20,869 nucleotides of DNA from JBHPHA01 sp042569905 (GCA_042569905.1 JBHPHA010000021.1:1-20869); one strand, 5' to 3'; counted from the stretch's first letter, positions 6,474 to 14,429 are shown. The notes: a model not told the origin generated them from the letters alone. A program made the numbers and translations.

Positions 6474-8261
6474 TTACAGCTTTCTTTTCTTTTCCTCTTC
6501 TGTGTAGAAGTTCAAAACATCACCTTCTTCAATTTTAATGTTACCCTCAAAAGTTATTCCGCATTCACTTCCATTTGATACTTCTTCTGTGCTTTTTTTA
6601 TTATGCTGAAGATTAGTTAATTTTCCAGTTCCAACCAATTCCTTACTTCTGTTAACTTCCACTAAGGCTTTTTTAGCAACCTTTCCTTCAATCACTTTTC
6701 CACCTACAATCATATCTCTCTTTCCGGTTTTAAATATTGCCAAAACCTTTAATCTTCCCAAATCAGTTCTTACGATATCTGGTGGCAAAAGAGCAGCTAA
6801 TTCACCCTTAACATCCTCGATTAGTTCATAAATAATTGAAAATGTTTTAATTTCAATCTCCTTTGCTTCAGCCATTCTCTTCGCAACAGCAGTAGCATTC
6901 ACATTAAATCCATAAACTATAGCACCAGCACTTTCAGCTAATTTGACATCTGATTCTGTTATATTTCCCACATTTGTATCAATATAGCTTATAGCTACTT
7001 CGCTAGACTTGATAGCGTTTAAGATTTGCTCAATGGCTTCAAGAGAACCTTGAACATCAGATCTAATGATAATATTCAACTTCTTAATCTTTCCTTCGTC
7101 AATCGTATCATATAAGCTCTTCTTGCTTACTGTTAGCTTTGATCCACCTCTTACTTCGTTAGCTGCCTTGGATTTTATTTGCGAAATTGATTTTTTACTA
7201 ACGACTCGCATTACATCATTTGTATTAGCAGTCTCATTCAATCCCATAACAACAACAGGCGTTGATGGTCCAGCGCTTTCTATGCTGCTCCCAGTATAAT
7301 CTTCCATTCTCTTTATTCTTCCATAAGCTTTTCCGGCAACAATATCTTGCCCAATCTTAAAGACTCCTGTCCTTGCTAGCACTGTTGAAACAGGTCCTTT
7401 TTGAGGATCAAGATGAGATTCTAGAACAATTCCAAATCCTTCCCTTTTCTTGTTTGCAACCAATTCCTCCACCTCTGCCACAAGCAACACGCTCTCTAGT
7501 AATTCATCAATTCCAATATTATTTTTCGCGCTAACTTCATTAGCCACAATAGTTCCTCCCCATTCTTCAACCATCAAATCAAGCTCTGCAAGTTCTTTCT
7601 TCACTCTTTGCGGATCAGCCTCTGGACGATCCACCTTATTAATCGCAACTACTGTTGGGATTTTTTTATCTTTTAAGTAAGTAATTACCTCCTTAGTTTG
7701 AGGTCTCACTCCATCATCAGCTGCCACAACCAAGATAGCAACGTCGGCAATACTCACACCTCTTTCTCTCATCGCAGAAAATGCTTCATGTCCTGGCGTA
7801 TCTACAAATGTAATTAACTGCCCTCTTTTTTTCACTTGATAAGCACTAATATGCTGAGTTATTCCCCCTGCCTCCTTTTCAGCTACACTTGCTTTTCTAA
7901 TCGTATCTAGTAAAGTAGTTTTTCCATGATCAACATGACCTAGAATAGTAACGATAGGAGGTCTTGCTGTCATATTTTCACCAGAAGACCTTTCTTTTCT
8001 ACATATTTCAAGCAGATGCTCTAGTGTAATTGTCTCTCCATCAGCAACTTCCACATCTTCCTCAATCTGAGAACCTAAATCCTCAGCAATAATACTTGCT
8101 GTTTCAAAATCAATTTCCTCATTAATACTTGCCATTATTCCGCTCTTCATCAATTCCGTAATAACCTCCGCAACAGGTAAGCCTAAAATTTCACTGAATT
8201 TTTTAACTGTAACTATCGATGGAACCTTGATAATTTCTGGATTTTTTTTAGATTGAGTCAT
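6474..8261 (-). CDS. infB: Translation initiation factor IF-2 (short form)
   Basis: The 595-residue GTPase delivers fMet-tRNA to the 30S subunit. A short N-terminal IF2_N-like segment (about 15-75) precedes the G domain: GHVDHGKT (G1), GGITQHISAY (G2), DTPGHEAF (G3), NKVD (G4) and SAK (G5). Domain II, the IF-2 domain 3 (IIRSDVQGSLEAI) and a C-terminal beta barrel with ECGITFEG complete it. The long variable N-terminus of most bacterial IF-2 is missing, as usual in reduced genomes. It is first in the operon. ATG follows an A/T-rich leader with no Shine-Dalgarno, about 100 bases after a TTGATT-17-TATTAT promoter. Confidence 0.98.
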   Translation of the reverse strand: MTQSKKNPEIIKVPSIVTVKKFSEILGLPVAEVITELMKSGIMASINEEIDFETASIIAEDLGSQIEEDVEVADGETITLEHLLEICRKERSSGENMTARPPIVTILGHVDHGKTTLLDTIRKASVAEKEAGGITQHISAYQVKKRGQLITFVDTPGHEAFSAMRERGVSIADVAILVVAADDGVRPQTKEVITYLKDKKIPTVVAINKVDRPEADPQRVKKELAELDLMVEEWGGTIVANEVSAKNNIGIDELLESVLLVAEVEELVANKKREGFGIVLESHLDPQKGPVSTVLARTGVFKIGQDIVAGKAYGRIKRMEDYTGSSIESAGPSTPVVVMGLNETANTNDVMRVVSKKSISQIKSKAANEVRGGSKLTVSKKSLYDTIDEGKIKKLNIIIRSDVQGSLEAIEQILNAIKSSEVAISYIDTNVGNITESDVKLAESAGAIVYGFNVNATAVAKRMAEAKEIEIKTFSIIYELIEDVKGELAALLPPDIVRTDLGRLKVLAIFKTGKRDMIVGGKVIEGKVAKKALVEVNRSKELVGTGKLTNLQHNKKSTEEVSNGSECGITFEGNIKIEEGDVLNFYTEEEKKRKL

Positions 8262-8370
8262 TATAATAATTTTTTGTTTAGTAAATTAAAAACTTCCAAA
8301 TATTTATCTCTAAATTACCATTTATTCAGGTTAATGTAAAGCAAATATCCGAAAACAAATCTGATATTTC

Positions 8371-8399
8371 ATAATACCCTCTTTCATAATAAAAATCAA
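8371..8399 (-). promoter_or_regulatory. Promoter of the infB operon
   Basis: On the minus strand TTGATT, 17 bases, TATTAT. It faces away from the nfo promoter at 8433-8460, giving a divergent pair. Confidence 0.65.
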
Positions 8400-8432
8400 G
8401 CACTCCTATAAATTGGATATACTTTGCTATTT

Positions 8433-8460
8433 TTGATAGAATAAAGAAGTATACTATAAT
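8433..8460 (+). promoter_or_regulatory. Promoter of the nfo repair operon
   Basis: TTGATA, 16 bases, TATAAT; about 18 bases before the nfo ATG, so the leader is very short. Confidence 0.75.
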
Positions 8461-8478
8461 AATAAACTTTAAAAAACT

Positions 8479-9300
8479 ATGCTAATTGGTTGTCATGTTT
8501 CTATGCGAGAAGGAATCTATAAGGCCCCAAAAAGAGCCTTAGACCTTGGATGTGAAGTAATGCAGATCTTTTCCCGACCACCACAAGGAGGAAAAGGAGC
8601 TGAAATTACCCCTGAAATTCAAGAACAATTCAAATCAGAGTGCAAAAGTAACCATATTCAAGAAACATATATTCATACGCCCTACTACATAAATCTGGCA
8701 TCCGAGAATAATCGAATTCGATATGGCTCTGTGAAGGCTATTAGAGATGAACTTGAAAGAGCTAGTCTCTTGGGAGCTAAATACGTTGTAACGCACATTG
8801 GATCATCTAAGGTAGTTGGACCAGAGGAAGGACTTAAGCTCTCCTCTGAGATGCTCGACAAATGCCTAGACGGATACACTGGACAAGCACAATTACTCTT
8901 GGAAAATAGTGCCGGCGCTGGAAGTATCATCGGAGACGATTTTAAAGAGTTAAAGAAAATCATTACCAACGTCAAAAACAATGGTATTGCAGGAGTTTGT
9001 CTTGATACACAACATTCCTTCGCATCTGGCTATGACTGGAGAAACTTCGACAAAACAATTCAGGCGATAGATGAAGAAATTGGACTCGAAAACATAAAGC
9101 TATTTCACATTAATGACAGTCAATCGGATTGCGGATCCAACGTTGATAGGCATGCTAATATTGGGAAAGGTAAACTTGGAGAAGATGCCTTTAAAAGCAT
9201 TATTGATTTCGCTAAAAAAGAGCAAATTAATGCCATTTTGGAAACTCACCACCCTGACGTAGAAGATGACATCAAGCTTTTAAAAAAATTAAGAAAATAA
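8479..9300 (+). CDS. nfo: Deoxyribonuclease IV (endonuclease IV)
   Basis: The 273-residue TIM-barrel AP endonuclease starts IGCHVSMREGIYKA, with further metal-site motifs: THIGS, LLENSAGAG, CLDTQHSFASGYDW, LFHINDSQ, DRHANIGKGKLG and LETHHPD. These provide the His/Asp/Glu ligands of the three-zinc centre. The enzyme cuts 5' of abasic sites in base-excision repair. Length is normal. It leads a tight plus-strand operon with a phosphoesterase one base downstream and a uracil-DNA glycosylase after that, so uracil removal and abasic-site incision are encoded together. No Shine-Dalgarno; very short leader. Confidence 0.97.
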   Translation: MLIGCHVSMREGIYKAPKRALDLGCEVMQIFSRPPQGGKGAEITPEIQEQFKSECKSNHIQETYIHTPYYINLASENNRIRYGSVKAIRDELERASLLGAKYVVTHIGSSKVVGPEEGLKLSSEMLDKCLDGYTGQAQLLLENSAGAGSIIGDDFKELKKIITNVKNNGIAGVCLDTQHSFASGYDWRNFDKTIQAIDEEIGLENIKLFHINDSQSDCGSNVDRHANIGKGKLGEDAFKSIIDFAKKEQINAILETHHPDVEDDIKLLKKLRK

Positions 9301-9301
9301 T

Positions 9302-9805
9302 ATGCTAGTTGCTATCATTTCAGATATCCACAATAATGAGACTAACATCAAGAAAGTGCTCAACTATTGTGCAGAAAATAATATTAAAAAAATCGTTTGC
9401 TGCGGAGACCTTGCATCAGAAGAAACTCTTAACTTTCTTTGTGATAACTTTTCTGGAGAAATATTTTATACCTTTGGGAATATGGACAACGAACAACTAA
9501 GAGATTTTGAGCACGTCAACCAGTATAAAAACGCTGATATCTTCAAAAAATTTGGAGAAGCAGAAATTGATGGAAAAAAGATTGCCTTTGTTCATTTTCC
9601 AGACGTAGCTAAAAAACTTTGTGACACAAAAAAATATGACTTCGTTTTCTACGGGCACACTCACAAACCATGGGAAGAAAAATATTCTGAATGCAAAATG
9701 CTAAACCCTGGAAATGTTGCTGGAGAAATATACCTTCCAACATTTGCAACGTGGGAAACAACAGATGACCATTTCACACTAATAAGGATTCATGATCTAA
9801 CTTAA
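9302..9805 (+). CDS. YfcE/MJ0936-like metallophosphoesterase
   Basis: The 167-residue calcineurin-like phosphoesterase has Asp8/His10 in SDIHNN, Asp36 in CGDL, Asn60 in GNMDN, His98 in FVHF, and GHTH at about 118-121 followed by NPGN. This is the complete dinuclear metal site of the small YfcE branch, known to hydrolyse phosphodiesters in vitro with unclear natural substrates. It begins one base after the nfo stop and ends two bases before the UDG start, so cotranscription is near certain. A link to repair is inferred from position only. Confidence 0.92.
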   Translation: MLVAIISDIHNNETNIKKVLNYCAENNIKKIVCCGDLASEETLNFLCDNFSGEIFYTFGNMDNEQLRDFEHVNQYKNADIFKKFGEAEIDGKKIAFVHFPDVAKKLCDTKKYDFVFYGHTHKPWEEKYSECKMLNPGNVAGEIYLPTFATWETTDDHFTLIRIHDLT

Positions 9806-9807
9806 AT

Positions 9808-10386
9808 ATGAGTAAAAAAGAAAAATTGGAAAAACTGAATAAAGAAATGTTGGATTGCAAAAAATGCACCCTTAGAAAGACCTGCACCCAAGTAGTTCCT
9901 GGAGAAGGAAATGCTGATGCAAAGATCGTTTTCATTGGAGAAGGTCCCGGCAAAAAAGAAGATAAGATTGGTCGCCCTTTTGTTGGTGCTGCTGGAAAAC
10001 TCCTTGATGAAATGCTTTCTACTATCAATCTGAGAAGAAAAGATGTCTACATCGCAAACGCAGTCAAGTGTCGCCCACCAAAAAACAGAGACCCTGTCCA
10101 AAAAGAAAAAGATACTTGTTGGCATTGGCTTGAAAGTCAACTTGAAATTATTCAACCAAAGATAGTTGTTACCCTTGGAAGACACTCAATGAATCTTTTC
10201 ATACCTGACCAAAAAATATCAGAAGTACATGGAAAGTCATTTGAAAAAAACTTTTCTAACATAGGAAAACAAGTAATCATTGCTCTCTATCACCCCTCTG
10301 CTGCAATATGTAACGGGTCAATAAAACAAGCACTAATTGATGACTTCAAAAAAATACCAAAGGTTTTAAAGAAATACGAAAAATAA
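9808..10386 (+). CDS. Type 4 (Fe-S) uracil-DNA glycosylase
   Basis: The 192-residue family 4 UDG has all motifs. Motif 1 is GEGPGKKEDKIGRPFVGAAG (about 44-63), then NAVKCRPPKNR, and the HPSA motif (YHPSAA, about 161-166). Four cysteines for the [4Fe-4S] cluster stand at 17, 20, 88 and 104, the normal family arrangement. It removes uracil from DNA and leaves an abasic site that the endonuclease IV of the same operon could cut. Starts two bases past the phosphoesterase stop; no Shine-Dalgarno. A hairpin terminator follows. Confidence 0.96.
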   Translation: MSKKEKLEKLNKEMLDCKKCTLRKTCTQVVPGEGNADAKIVFIGEGPGKKEDKIGRPFVGAAGKLLDEMLSTINLRRKDVYIANAVKCRPPKNRDPVQKEKDTCWHWLESQLEIIQPKIVVTLGRHSMNLFIPDQKISEVHGKSFEKNFSNIGKQVIIALYHPSAAICNGSIKQALIDDFKKIPKVLKKYEK

Positions 10387-10391
10387 AAAAA

Positions 10392-10425
10392 GTGGCTGCC
10401 CATTCGGACATACCACCTTATTTTT
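10392..10425. terminator. Bidirectional terminator between UDG and the 10439 gene
   Basis: GTGG-CT-TGCCC-ATTC-GGACA-TA-CCAC forms a hairpin, followed by TTATTTTT on the plus strand and a T-run on the minus strand (A-run at 10384-10390). Confidence 0.75.
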
Positions 10426-10438
10426 AATCGATTCCTTC

Positions 10439-10801
10439 CTATTCTTTTCGCTCATAAACAACTCTCTCTCGATTCCGATCAACAATCATAGAATCAAGAT
10501 TGAATTCCTCAAAAATTCGCTGAAGAATTAGATCAAACATATCCTCAATTTTCATTGCATTGCTTTCATATGAATAGAAAAACTCCATTCTTATCTTCTG
10601 ATCACATTTCGAATCACCATCTTGAAATGACTCAGAAAAAGTACTGACGCTTGTATCAATACTCACATTGCCCACTCCATCAACAATCCTGTCTATCACA
10701 ACATTTGTATCACCATCGCTGTCTATCTTGCAAAACTCATCACCACCAATGAAAACAACAAAGCGATGACCTGGGTCTCTTCGTGTAATAACTAATCTCA
10801 T
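10439..10801 (-). CDS. Small orphan protein with CsrA-like N-terminus
   Basis: The 120-residue soluble protein has no firm assignment. Its first residues (MRLVITRRDPGHRFVVF) resemble the CsrA start 'M-LVLTRK-GE-I-I', and the next strands (VVIDRIVDGVGNVSIDTS) are laid out like the CsrA 'V-G-xVRLGIxAP' section. After residue 60 it is unrelated: an acidic helical region (MFDLILQRIFEEFNLD) and a basic end. The likeness is weak and could be chance. AAGGAG lies eight bases before the ATG. It has its own promoter at 10873-10901 and shares the terminator with UDG. Confidence 0.7.
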   Translation of the reverse strand: MRLVITRRDPGHRFVVFIGGDEFCKIDSDGDTNVVIDRIVDGVGNVSIDTSVSTFSESFQDGDSKCDQKIRMEFFYSYESNAMKIEDMFDLILQRIFEEFNLDSMIVDRNRERVVYERKE

Positions 10802-10872
10802 TAGACATTCTCCTTCTTTTTAATTTACTATCATTTCAAGCCCCGCTCTTCACTGCACAATTAACTACCAAA

Positions 10873-10901
10873 ACTATATCAACTAAAGGCTTTTTTTGCA
10901 A
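10873..10901 (-). promoter_or_regulatory. Promoter of 10439-10801
   Basis: On the minus strand TTGCAA, 17 bases, TATAGT. The leader runs about 65 bases to the ATG. Confidence 0.6.
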
Positions 10902-10918
10902 GCCACTGAATAAAACAA

Positions 10919-10947
10919 TTGACTCTTTTCCTTAATTTTGTTAAATT
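10919..10947 (+). promoter_or_regulatory. Possible promoter of the tRNA pair
   Basis: TTGACT, 17 bases, TAAATT on the plus strand, 45 bases before tRNA-Cys. Confidence 0.5.
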
Positions 10948-10991
10948 ATTAGTTGTACAGTATATTGATAAAATTTGAGGCATATTACGAT

Positions 10992-11062
10992 GGTCGCGTG
11001 GCCGAGCGGTTAGGCACGGGTCTGCAAAACCCTTTACTCCGGTTCAAGTCCGGACGCGACCT
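10992..11062 (+). tRNA. tRNA-Cys (GCA)
   Basis: A 71-base cloverleaf: acceptor GGTCGCG pairs with CGCGACC, D-arm GCCGAGCGGTTAGGC, anticodon loop CTGCAAA (anticodon GCA), T-arm CCGGTTCAAGTCCGG, discriminator T. CCA is not encoded. The outermost anticodon-stem pair is mismatched. Confidence 0.96.
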
Positions 11063-11129
11063 CATCATTGATTATTTACAAAATCGATGATAGAGTTTAA
11101 AAATATTACTGTATTGTTAAAATTTATAC

Positions 11130-11213
11130 GCCGCGGTGGTGAAATTGGTAGACACAAGGGACTTAAAATCCCTCGGACTTCGGTCCTTGCGAGTTCAAGT
11201 CTCGCCCGCGGCA
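11130..11213 (+). tRNA. tRNA-Leu (UAA)
   Basis: An 84-base class II tRNA: acceptor GCCGCGG pairs with CCGCGGC, D-arm with TGGTAGACAC, anticodon loop CTTAAAA (UAA), a long variable arm (CGGACTTCGGTCCT), T-arm GCGAGTTCAAGTCTCGC, discriminator A. CCA is not encoded (ACCC follows). Confidence 0.97.
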
Positions 11214-11220
11214 CCCAAAA

Positions 11221-11247
11221 AAAACACTCCTTCTTGGAGTGTTTTTT
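11221..11247. terminator. Bidirectional terminator between tRNA-Leu and sortase
   Basis: AAACACTCC-TTCT-TGGAGTGTTT with T-runs on both strands; serves the tRNAs (plus) and the sortase (minus). Confidence 0.9.
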
Positions 11248-11253
11248 AATTTA

Positions 11254-12228
11254 TTAAATTTTTGCCTTCAAGACCAATCGACTAAAGTTAGTTCCGAGTG
11301 GCCAGCAAGTTGTGATGGTTAATGTCTTTTCATCAGAGTTTCCAAATATCTCTTCGTTATCGGGACTTAGAATATCTTTTTCCAAAACAGTATATCTATA
11401 TTCAAATTTTCTTTCATTCTTATACGAAACTTCAACCACAATATTATCGCCCACATTCAGACTATTCAAATCCTTAAAAACATAGTTATACGCCCCCTTA
11501 ACCCAAGAATAATTACTACTGTGACCAGAAATGACAGTATTTCCAATCTGACCAGGGATACCTGTTTCAGGATATATGATAACACCGCTTTTCAAGTCCT
11601 CCTGCAATTCAGTCTCTAAGAAACTAGCTGAAAAAATCAGTGGCGCTGTTACTCCTAGTTTTTCAATAATCAAGTTATATGATGGTCTTTTATCCCCAGA
11701 AACAGTAGGATCATATCCATTTTCAATCTCACTTAGGTCATCATACCCATCACCGTCAGTATCATTACCTTGAGGATTGGTTAAATATTCATATTCGAGA
11801 TAGTTAAGCAATCCATCACCATCGGGATCAAGATTATAGTCATCGCTTTTCAAGCTCAACCCATTTTTTAGCTCCCAGAAATCAGGTAGTTTGTCATTAT
11901 CATAATCCATCTTTCCTTCTCCAACTGGAGAGTACCCATTTTTCACCTCTTGACCATCACTATACCCATCATCATCCGTATCAGCTTTCAACGGATTAGT
12001 CTTGTAAGTATATTCCTCTATCAGACTCAGCCCATCCTTGTCATTATCGAAATCTAAATCTTGATCATCCAAAACAACCAGTCCATATCTATCTAGCCAT
12101 TGTGATGGAATCTTTTTCCTATCATCCACCTTAGACCCCACAATTTGACTGAAGTCATAGTTAATTAGATAGAAAGCAAAAGAAAACAATATAGCAAACA
12201 CTAAAAATAATTCTGTCTTTTTTTTCAT
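11254..12228 (-). CDS. Membrane-anchored sortase with DxDxDG calcium-type repeats
   Basis: The 324-residue product has an N-terminal hydrophobic anchor at 7-23, then about 150 residues with repeated Asp-rich loops (DFDNDKDG, DTDDDGYSDG, DYDNDKLPD, DPDGDG, DTDGDGYDD). These are thrombospondin type 3 / calcium-binding loops. The sortase domain fills residues 190-324: catalytic His236 in SGHSS, Cys308 in TLTITTCWP and Arg317 in FSRLVL. Sortases are transpeptidases that attach or process cell-surface proteins. The calcium-loop spacer could extend the enzyme from the membrane into the envelope, a design I associate with Patescibacteria. ATG in an A-rich leader without Shine-Dalgarno. No LPxTG-type substrate is encoded in the window. 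Confidence 0.93.
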   Translation of the reverse strand: MKKKTELFLVFAILFSFAFYLINYDFSQIVGSKVDDRKKIPSQWLDRYGLVVLDDQDLDFDNDKDGLSLIEEYTYKTNPLKADTDDDGYSDGQEVKNGYSPVGEGKMDYDNDKLPDFWELKNGLSLKSDDYNLDPDGDGLLNYLEYEYLTNPQGNDTDGDGYDDLSEIENGYDPTVSGDKRPSYNLIIEKLGVTAPLIFSASFLETELQEDLKSGVIIYPETGIPGQIGNTVISGHSSNYSWVKGAYNYVFKDLNSLNVGDNIVVEVSYKNERKFEYRYTVLEKDILSPDNEEIFGNSDEKTLTITTCWPLGTNFSRLVLKAKI

Positions 12229-12300
12229 ATTTTTTCATTAAGCCTATTTGAAAGTTAACATACCATATTATTCATCAAACATCAAGCAAGCAATAAAAAA

Positions 12301-12330
12301 ACAAGAGTAATTTAGTTTAATTACTCTTGT
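12301..12330 (-). terminator. Terminator of the 12350-12853 gene
   Basis: ACAAGAGTAAT / ATTACTCTTGT stem with a T-run on the minus strand. Confidence 0.9.
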
Positions 12331-12349
12331 TACATTCTTATTCCTTTCC

Positions 12350-12853
12350 CTAAAGCGACTCATCCATACAATCTTGAAAAACAAATGACCGAAAACGATC
12401 ATCAGAATGAGCTTGATTAGCAAAAAACATCGCTCTTAAGATTAATCTACTGAATGGGCCAGTCTTCAATTCGTCTGACGAATTATTTATGGACACCTGA
12501 CCCAAACTGCTGACATCAACCCATCCATCAATATTAATAGACGACTTAGAAAAGAAGTTTTCCTCATCATTACACCCAACCGCTAGTTCGTAATCATCGA
12601 TACTAGAATCCCATAGGTAAAAAATAGATCTTCTAGGCTGACCTTTTTTATCTAAGACAATTCTGAGACAAACAAGTCCATCACACTCCATTTTTTCAGA
12701 ACTAATTTCTTTCAGAAGCCAATACTCACGCCTGTCTTCATTAAAAAATTCTCTGCTAATCTCCTCTTTCTTAGCATATCTTTCAGAGAACTTTGCATAG
12801 ATAATCATTGGAACATCCCAGGCATATATTGTGCTTTTTTTATTTTTAATCAT
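12350..12853 (-). CDS. Orphan soluble protein
   Basis: The 167-residue product is not recognised. It has mixed alpha/beta content with aromatic and acidic stretches (REYWLLKEI, SIFYLWDSSIDDYELAVG) and a helix near the end (FSRLILRAMFFANQAH). There is no signal or membrane segment. An in-frame TTG one codon earlier was rejected because GAGAGG lies five bases before the ATG at 12853. It has its own strong promoter (12920-12947) and terminator. Confidence 0.7.
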   Translation of the reverse strand: MIKNKKSTIYAWDVPMIIYAKFSERYAKKEEISREFFNEDRREYWLLKEISSEKMECDGLVCLRIVLDKKGQPRRSIFYLWDSSIDDYELAVGCNDEENFFSKSSINIDGWVDVSSLGQVSINNSSDELKTGPFSRLILRAMFFANQAHSDDRFRSFVFQDCMDESL

Positions 12854-12919
12854 CAAAACCTCTCAAGTTTTTTTAATAAAAGAACAGCTCAAGCACTCTT
12901 TGCACACTCTCAATGTCTT

Positions 12920-12947
12920 ATTATAGTTTAAACTATTTTTTAGTCAA
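12920..12947 (-). promoter_or_regulatory. Promoter of 12350-12853
   Basis: On the minus strand TTGACT, 16 bases, TATAAT (perfect -10). Its -35 lies three bases past the T-run of the preceding terminator. Confidence 0.85.
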
Positions 12948-12954
12948 ATAAAAA

Positions 12955-12982
12955 CAGTAAGAAAATTGTTATTTTCTTACTG
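12955..12982 (-). terminator. Terminator of the 12998-13780 gene
   Basis: CAGTAAGAAAAT-4 nt-ATTTTCTTACTG stem, followed by TTTTTATTT on the minus strand. Confidence 0.9.
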
Positions 12983-12997
12983 CCTAGCTCCATAAAA

Positions 12998-13780
12998 CTA
13001 CTGTTTTATTTTTTTAACCGACTCCTTTCGCAGATGCGATTGCATCGGGGAAATCCTACCCTGTCTTTCCAAGCCTGAGATATAGCTATTAAAACTAAAA
13101 ATTCCCAATGTCTGAAAATGAATAAAGTCAATAACACTGCTTTGCACTTTTTCGATATTCATAATCATTCTAAAAACAAGCAGCAGTCCCATACATATTA
13201 TCAAATGAGCCAAGCTAGCGATCCCGGCTACATATACGCAGTACAAAAAAACAGAAAAACAATACGCTATCACAACTAAACTTAATCCTCTTATCCATTG
13301 TAAAGTAGTATTTCCTCCTACTACCAATCCAAACAACTCTCTAGTAATAGCCAGCTCTTCATTCTTTGTGAGTTTTTCGATATCCTTAACAAAAACACAG
13401 ATTTCATCATCTTCTTCAGAGAACAATACCCTATTAACTCGAACACCTGTATAAACACTTAGATTATCTTCAAATCCCAATGTGCTCATTATTCCTCTGA
13501 TTCTAGAGAAGAACTTTATTCCATCAACCTTGTCATTGCTCAATTTTTCAGATTCTCTTTTTTCTAATATCAAAATATGCAACATACTCCACCGTATTAA
13601 AAAAAAGAATGCTCCACAGAAAATGATACCTGGTAAATTGAATATAGACTTACCCAATACATCTGGACCAAAAAAATGATGACATGTCCATAAGTTCAGC
13701 ATTATATAAGCACCCCAAGACACCCTGCAGCATGATTCTAGTTCAAGATATTTATCCTCAACATATTCCCTACAGTTCAT
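12998..13780 (-). CDS. Degenerate M48/HtpX-like membrane protein
   Basis: The 260-residue product has hydrophobic segments near 45-72 and 166-205 (probably two passes). Between them is a section laid out like an M48 peptidase: LSVYTGVRVNRVLF, then EICVFVKDIEKLTKNEELAITRELFGLVVGGNTT. In HtpX the last part reads 'LxxxELxAVLAHELGHxxxxDT'; here the HExxH positions are R147-E148-L-F-G151, so both zinc-binding His are missing. If homologous, it would be a catalytically dead relative. The resemblance is by eye and the sequence may be an unrelated membrane protein. Strong GAGGAGG before ATG; private promoter and terminator. Confidence 0.75.
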   Translation of the reverse strand: MNCREYVEDKYLELESCCRVSWGAYIMLNLWTCHHFFGPDVLGKSIFNLPGIIFCGAFFFLIRWSMLHILILEKRESEKLSNDKVDGIKFFSRIRGIMSTLGFEDNLSVYTGVRVNRVLFSEEDDEICVFVKDIEKLTKNEELAITRELFGLVVGGNTTLQWIRGLSLVVIAYCFSVFLYCVYVAGIASLAHLIICMGLLLVFRMIMNIEKVQSSVIDFIHFQTLGIFSFNSYISGLERQGRISPMQSHLRKESVKKIKQ

Positions 13781-13842
13781 ACTTCCTCCTCTGATTTATA
13801 TTATTTTTTCAAAAAACAATATAGTTTATCACTCAAAAAATT

Positions 13843-13871
13843 AGTGTGCACTTTCAGAGATAAATTGTCAA
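13843..13871 (-). promoter_or_regulatory. Promoter of 12998-13780
   Basis: Clear TTGACA on the minus strand (13866-13871) preceded by TTGA; the -10 is weak (CACACT at 17 bases). The leader carries GTTTTTTGAAAAAATAATAT, shared with the 13912 gene. Confidence 0.55.
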
Positions 13872-13881
13872 TCAAGAAAAT

Positions 13882-13903
13882 TCTCCGCACATCACACCAG
13901 AGA
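13882..13903 (-). terminator. Likely terminator of 13912-14289
   Basis: TCTCTG and CGGAGA can pair (6 bp, 10-nt loop), followed by ATTTTCTT on the minus strand. Weaker than its neighbours. Confidence 0.5.
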
Positions 13904-13911
13904 CATTACAT

Positions 13912-14289
13912 TCAATGCAACTTATCTACCTCCTTTATCATAATATCGACGAGAAACCCGCTATACGCTCCTCCGATACCCCTACAAGAATAAAATAATA
14001 TGAGCTGTATTAAAATATGCAAAAATTGATTCGCGTGAAGAAGCGCATAATATATAGTTGCGATTGTGCTGATCGCCAATAAGGCATTGGAACTAAAAAA
14101 TAAATCAGAATTCAATGCATCACCAAGCCTAATCCCCTTCCATATCATTCCTAAAATCATTGCATGAGCAAAGCTAACTGCCGCCCGAGGAAATTCAACA
14201 AAACCACAAAACGCCCATACGAACACGAGCATCATAATGTTGAATAGGATCACCCTGTTCCCGATCTTTATTAATGTACTTTTCCGCAT
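13912..14289 (-). CDS. Small multi-pass membrane protein
   Basis: The 125-residue product has hydrophobic stretches at about 12-31, 37-52, 66-84 and 88-103, so three or four passes. The N-terminus is basic (MRKSTLIKIGNR). I recognise no family. GGGAGG lies before the ATG. It has its own promoter (14353-14381), and its leader shares a 14-base motif plus following bases with the M48-like gene. Separate transcripts with matching leaders suggest a common origin of the two upstream regions. Confidence 0.75.
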   Translation of the reverse strand: MRKSTLIKIGNRVILFNIMMLVFVWAFCGFVEFPRAAVSFAHAMILGMIWKGIRLGDALNSDLFFSSNALLAISTIATIYYALLHANQFLHILIQLILFYSCRGIGGAYSGFLVDIMIKEVDKLH

Positions 14290-14352
14290 CAGCCGCCTCC
14301 CTTATATTTATATTATTTTTTCAAAAAACTATCTATCTTTTATTGATATTAA

Positions 14353-14381
14353 AATTTAATATATTTTCACGGTTTTGTCAA
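14353..14381 (-). promoter_or_regulatory. Promoter of 13912-14289
   Basis: On the minus strand TTGACA, 17 bases, TAAATT. The -35 sits a few bases past the T-run of the terminator at 14390-14414. Confidence 0.75.
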
Positions 14382-14389
14382 TCAAAAAA

Positions 14390-14414
14390 CAGGTGGATTA
14401 TTTAATCTCACCTG
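14390..14414 (-). terminator. Terminator of the 14430-14871 operon
   Basis: CAGGTG-GATT-loop-AATC-CACCTG hairpin followed by TTTTTTG on the minus strand. Confidence 0.85.
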
Positions 14415-14429
14415 CTCCAACAAACATTC

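Noticed and set aside
11063..11129. Hairpin ATCAT..ATGAT between the tRNAs as a terminator
   Set aside because: No T-run; more likely a spacer in a tRNA transcript.
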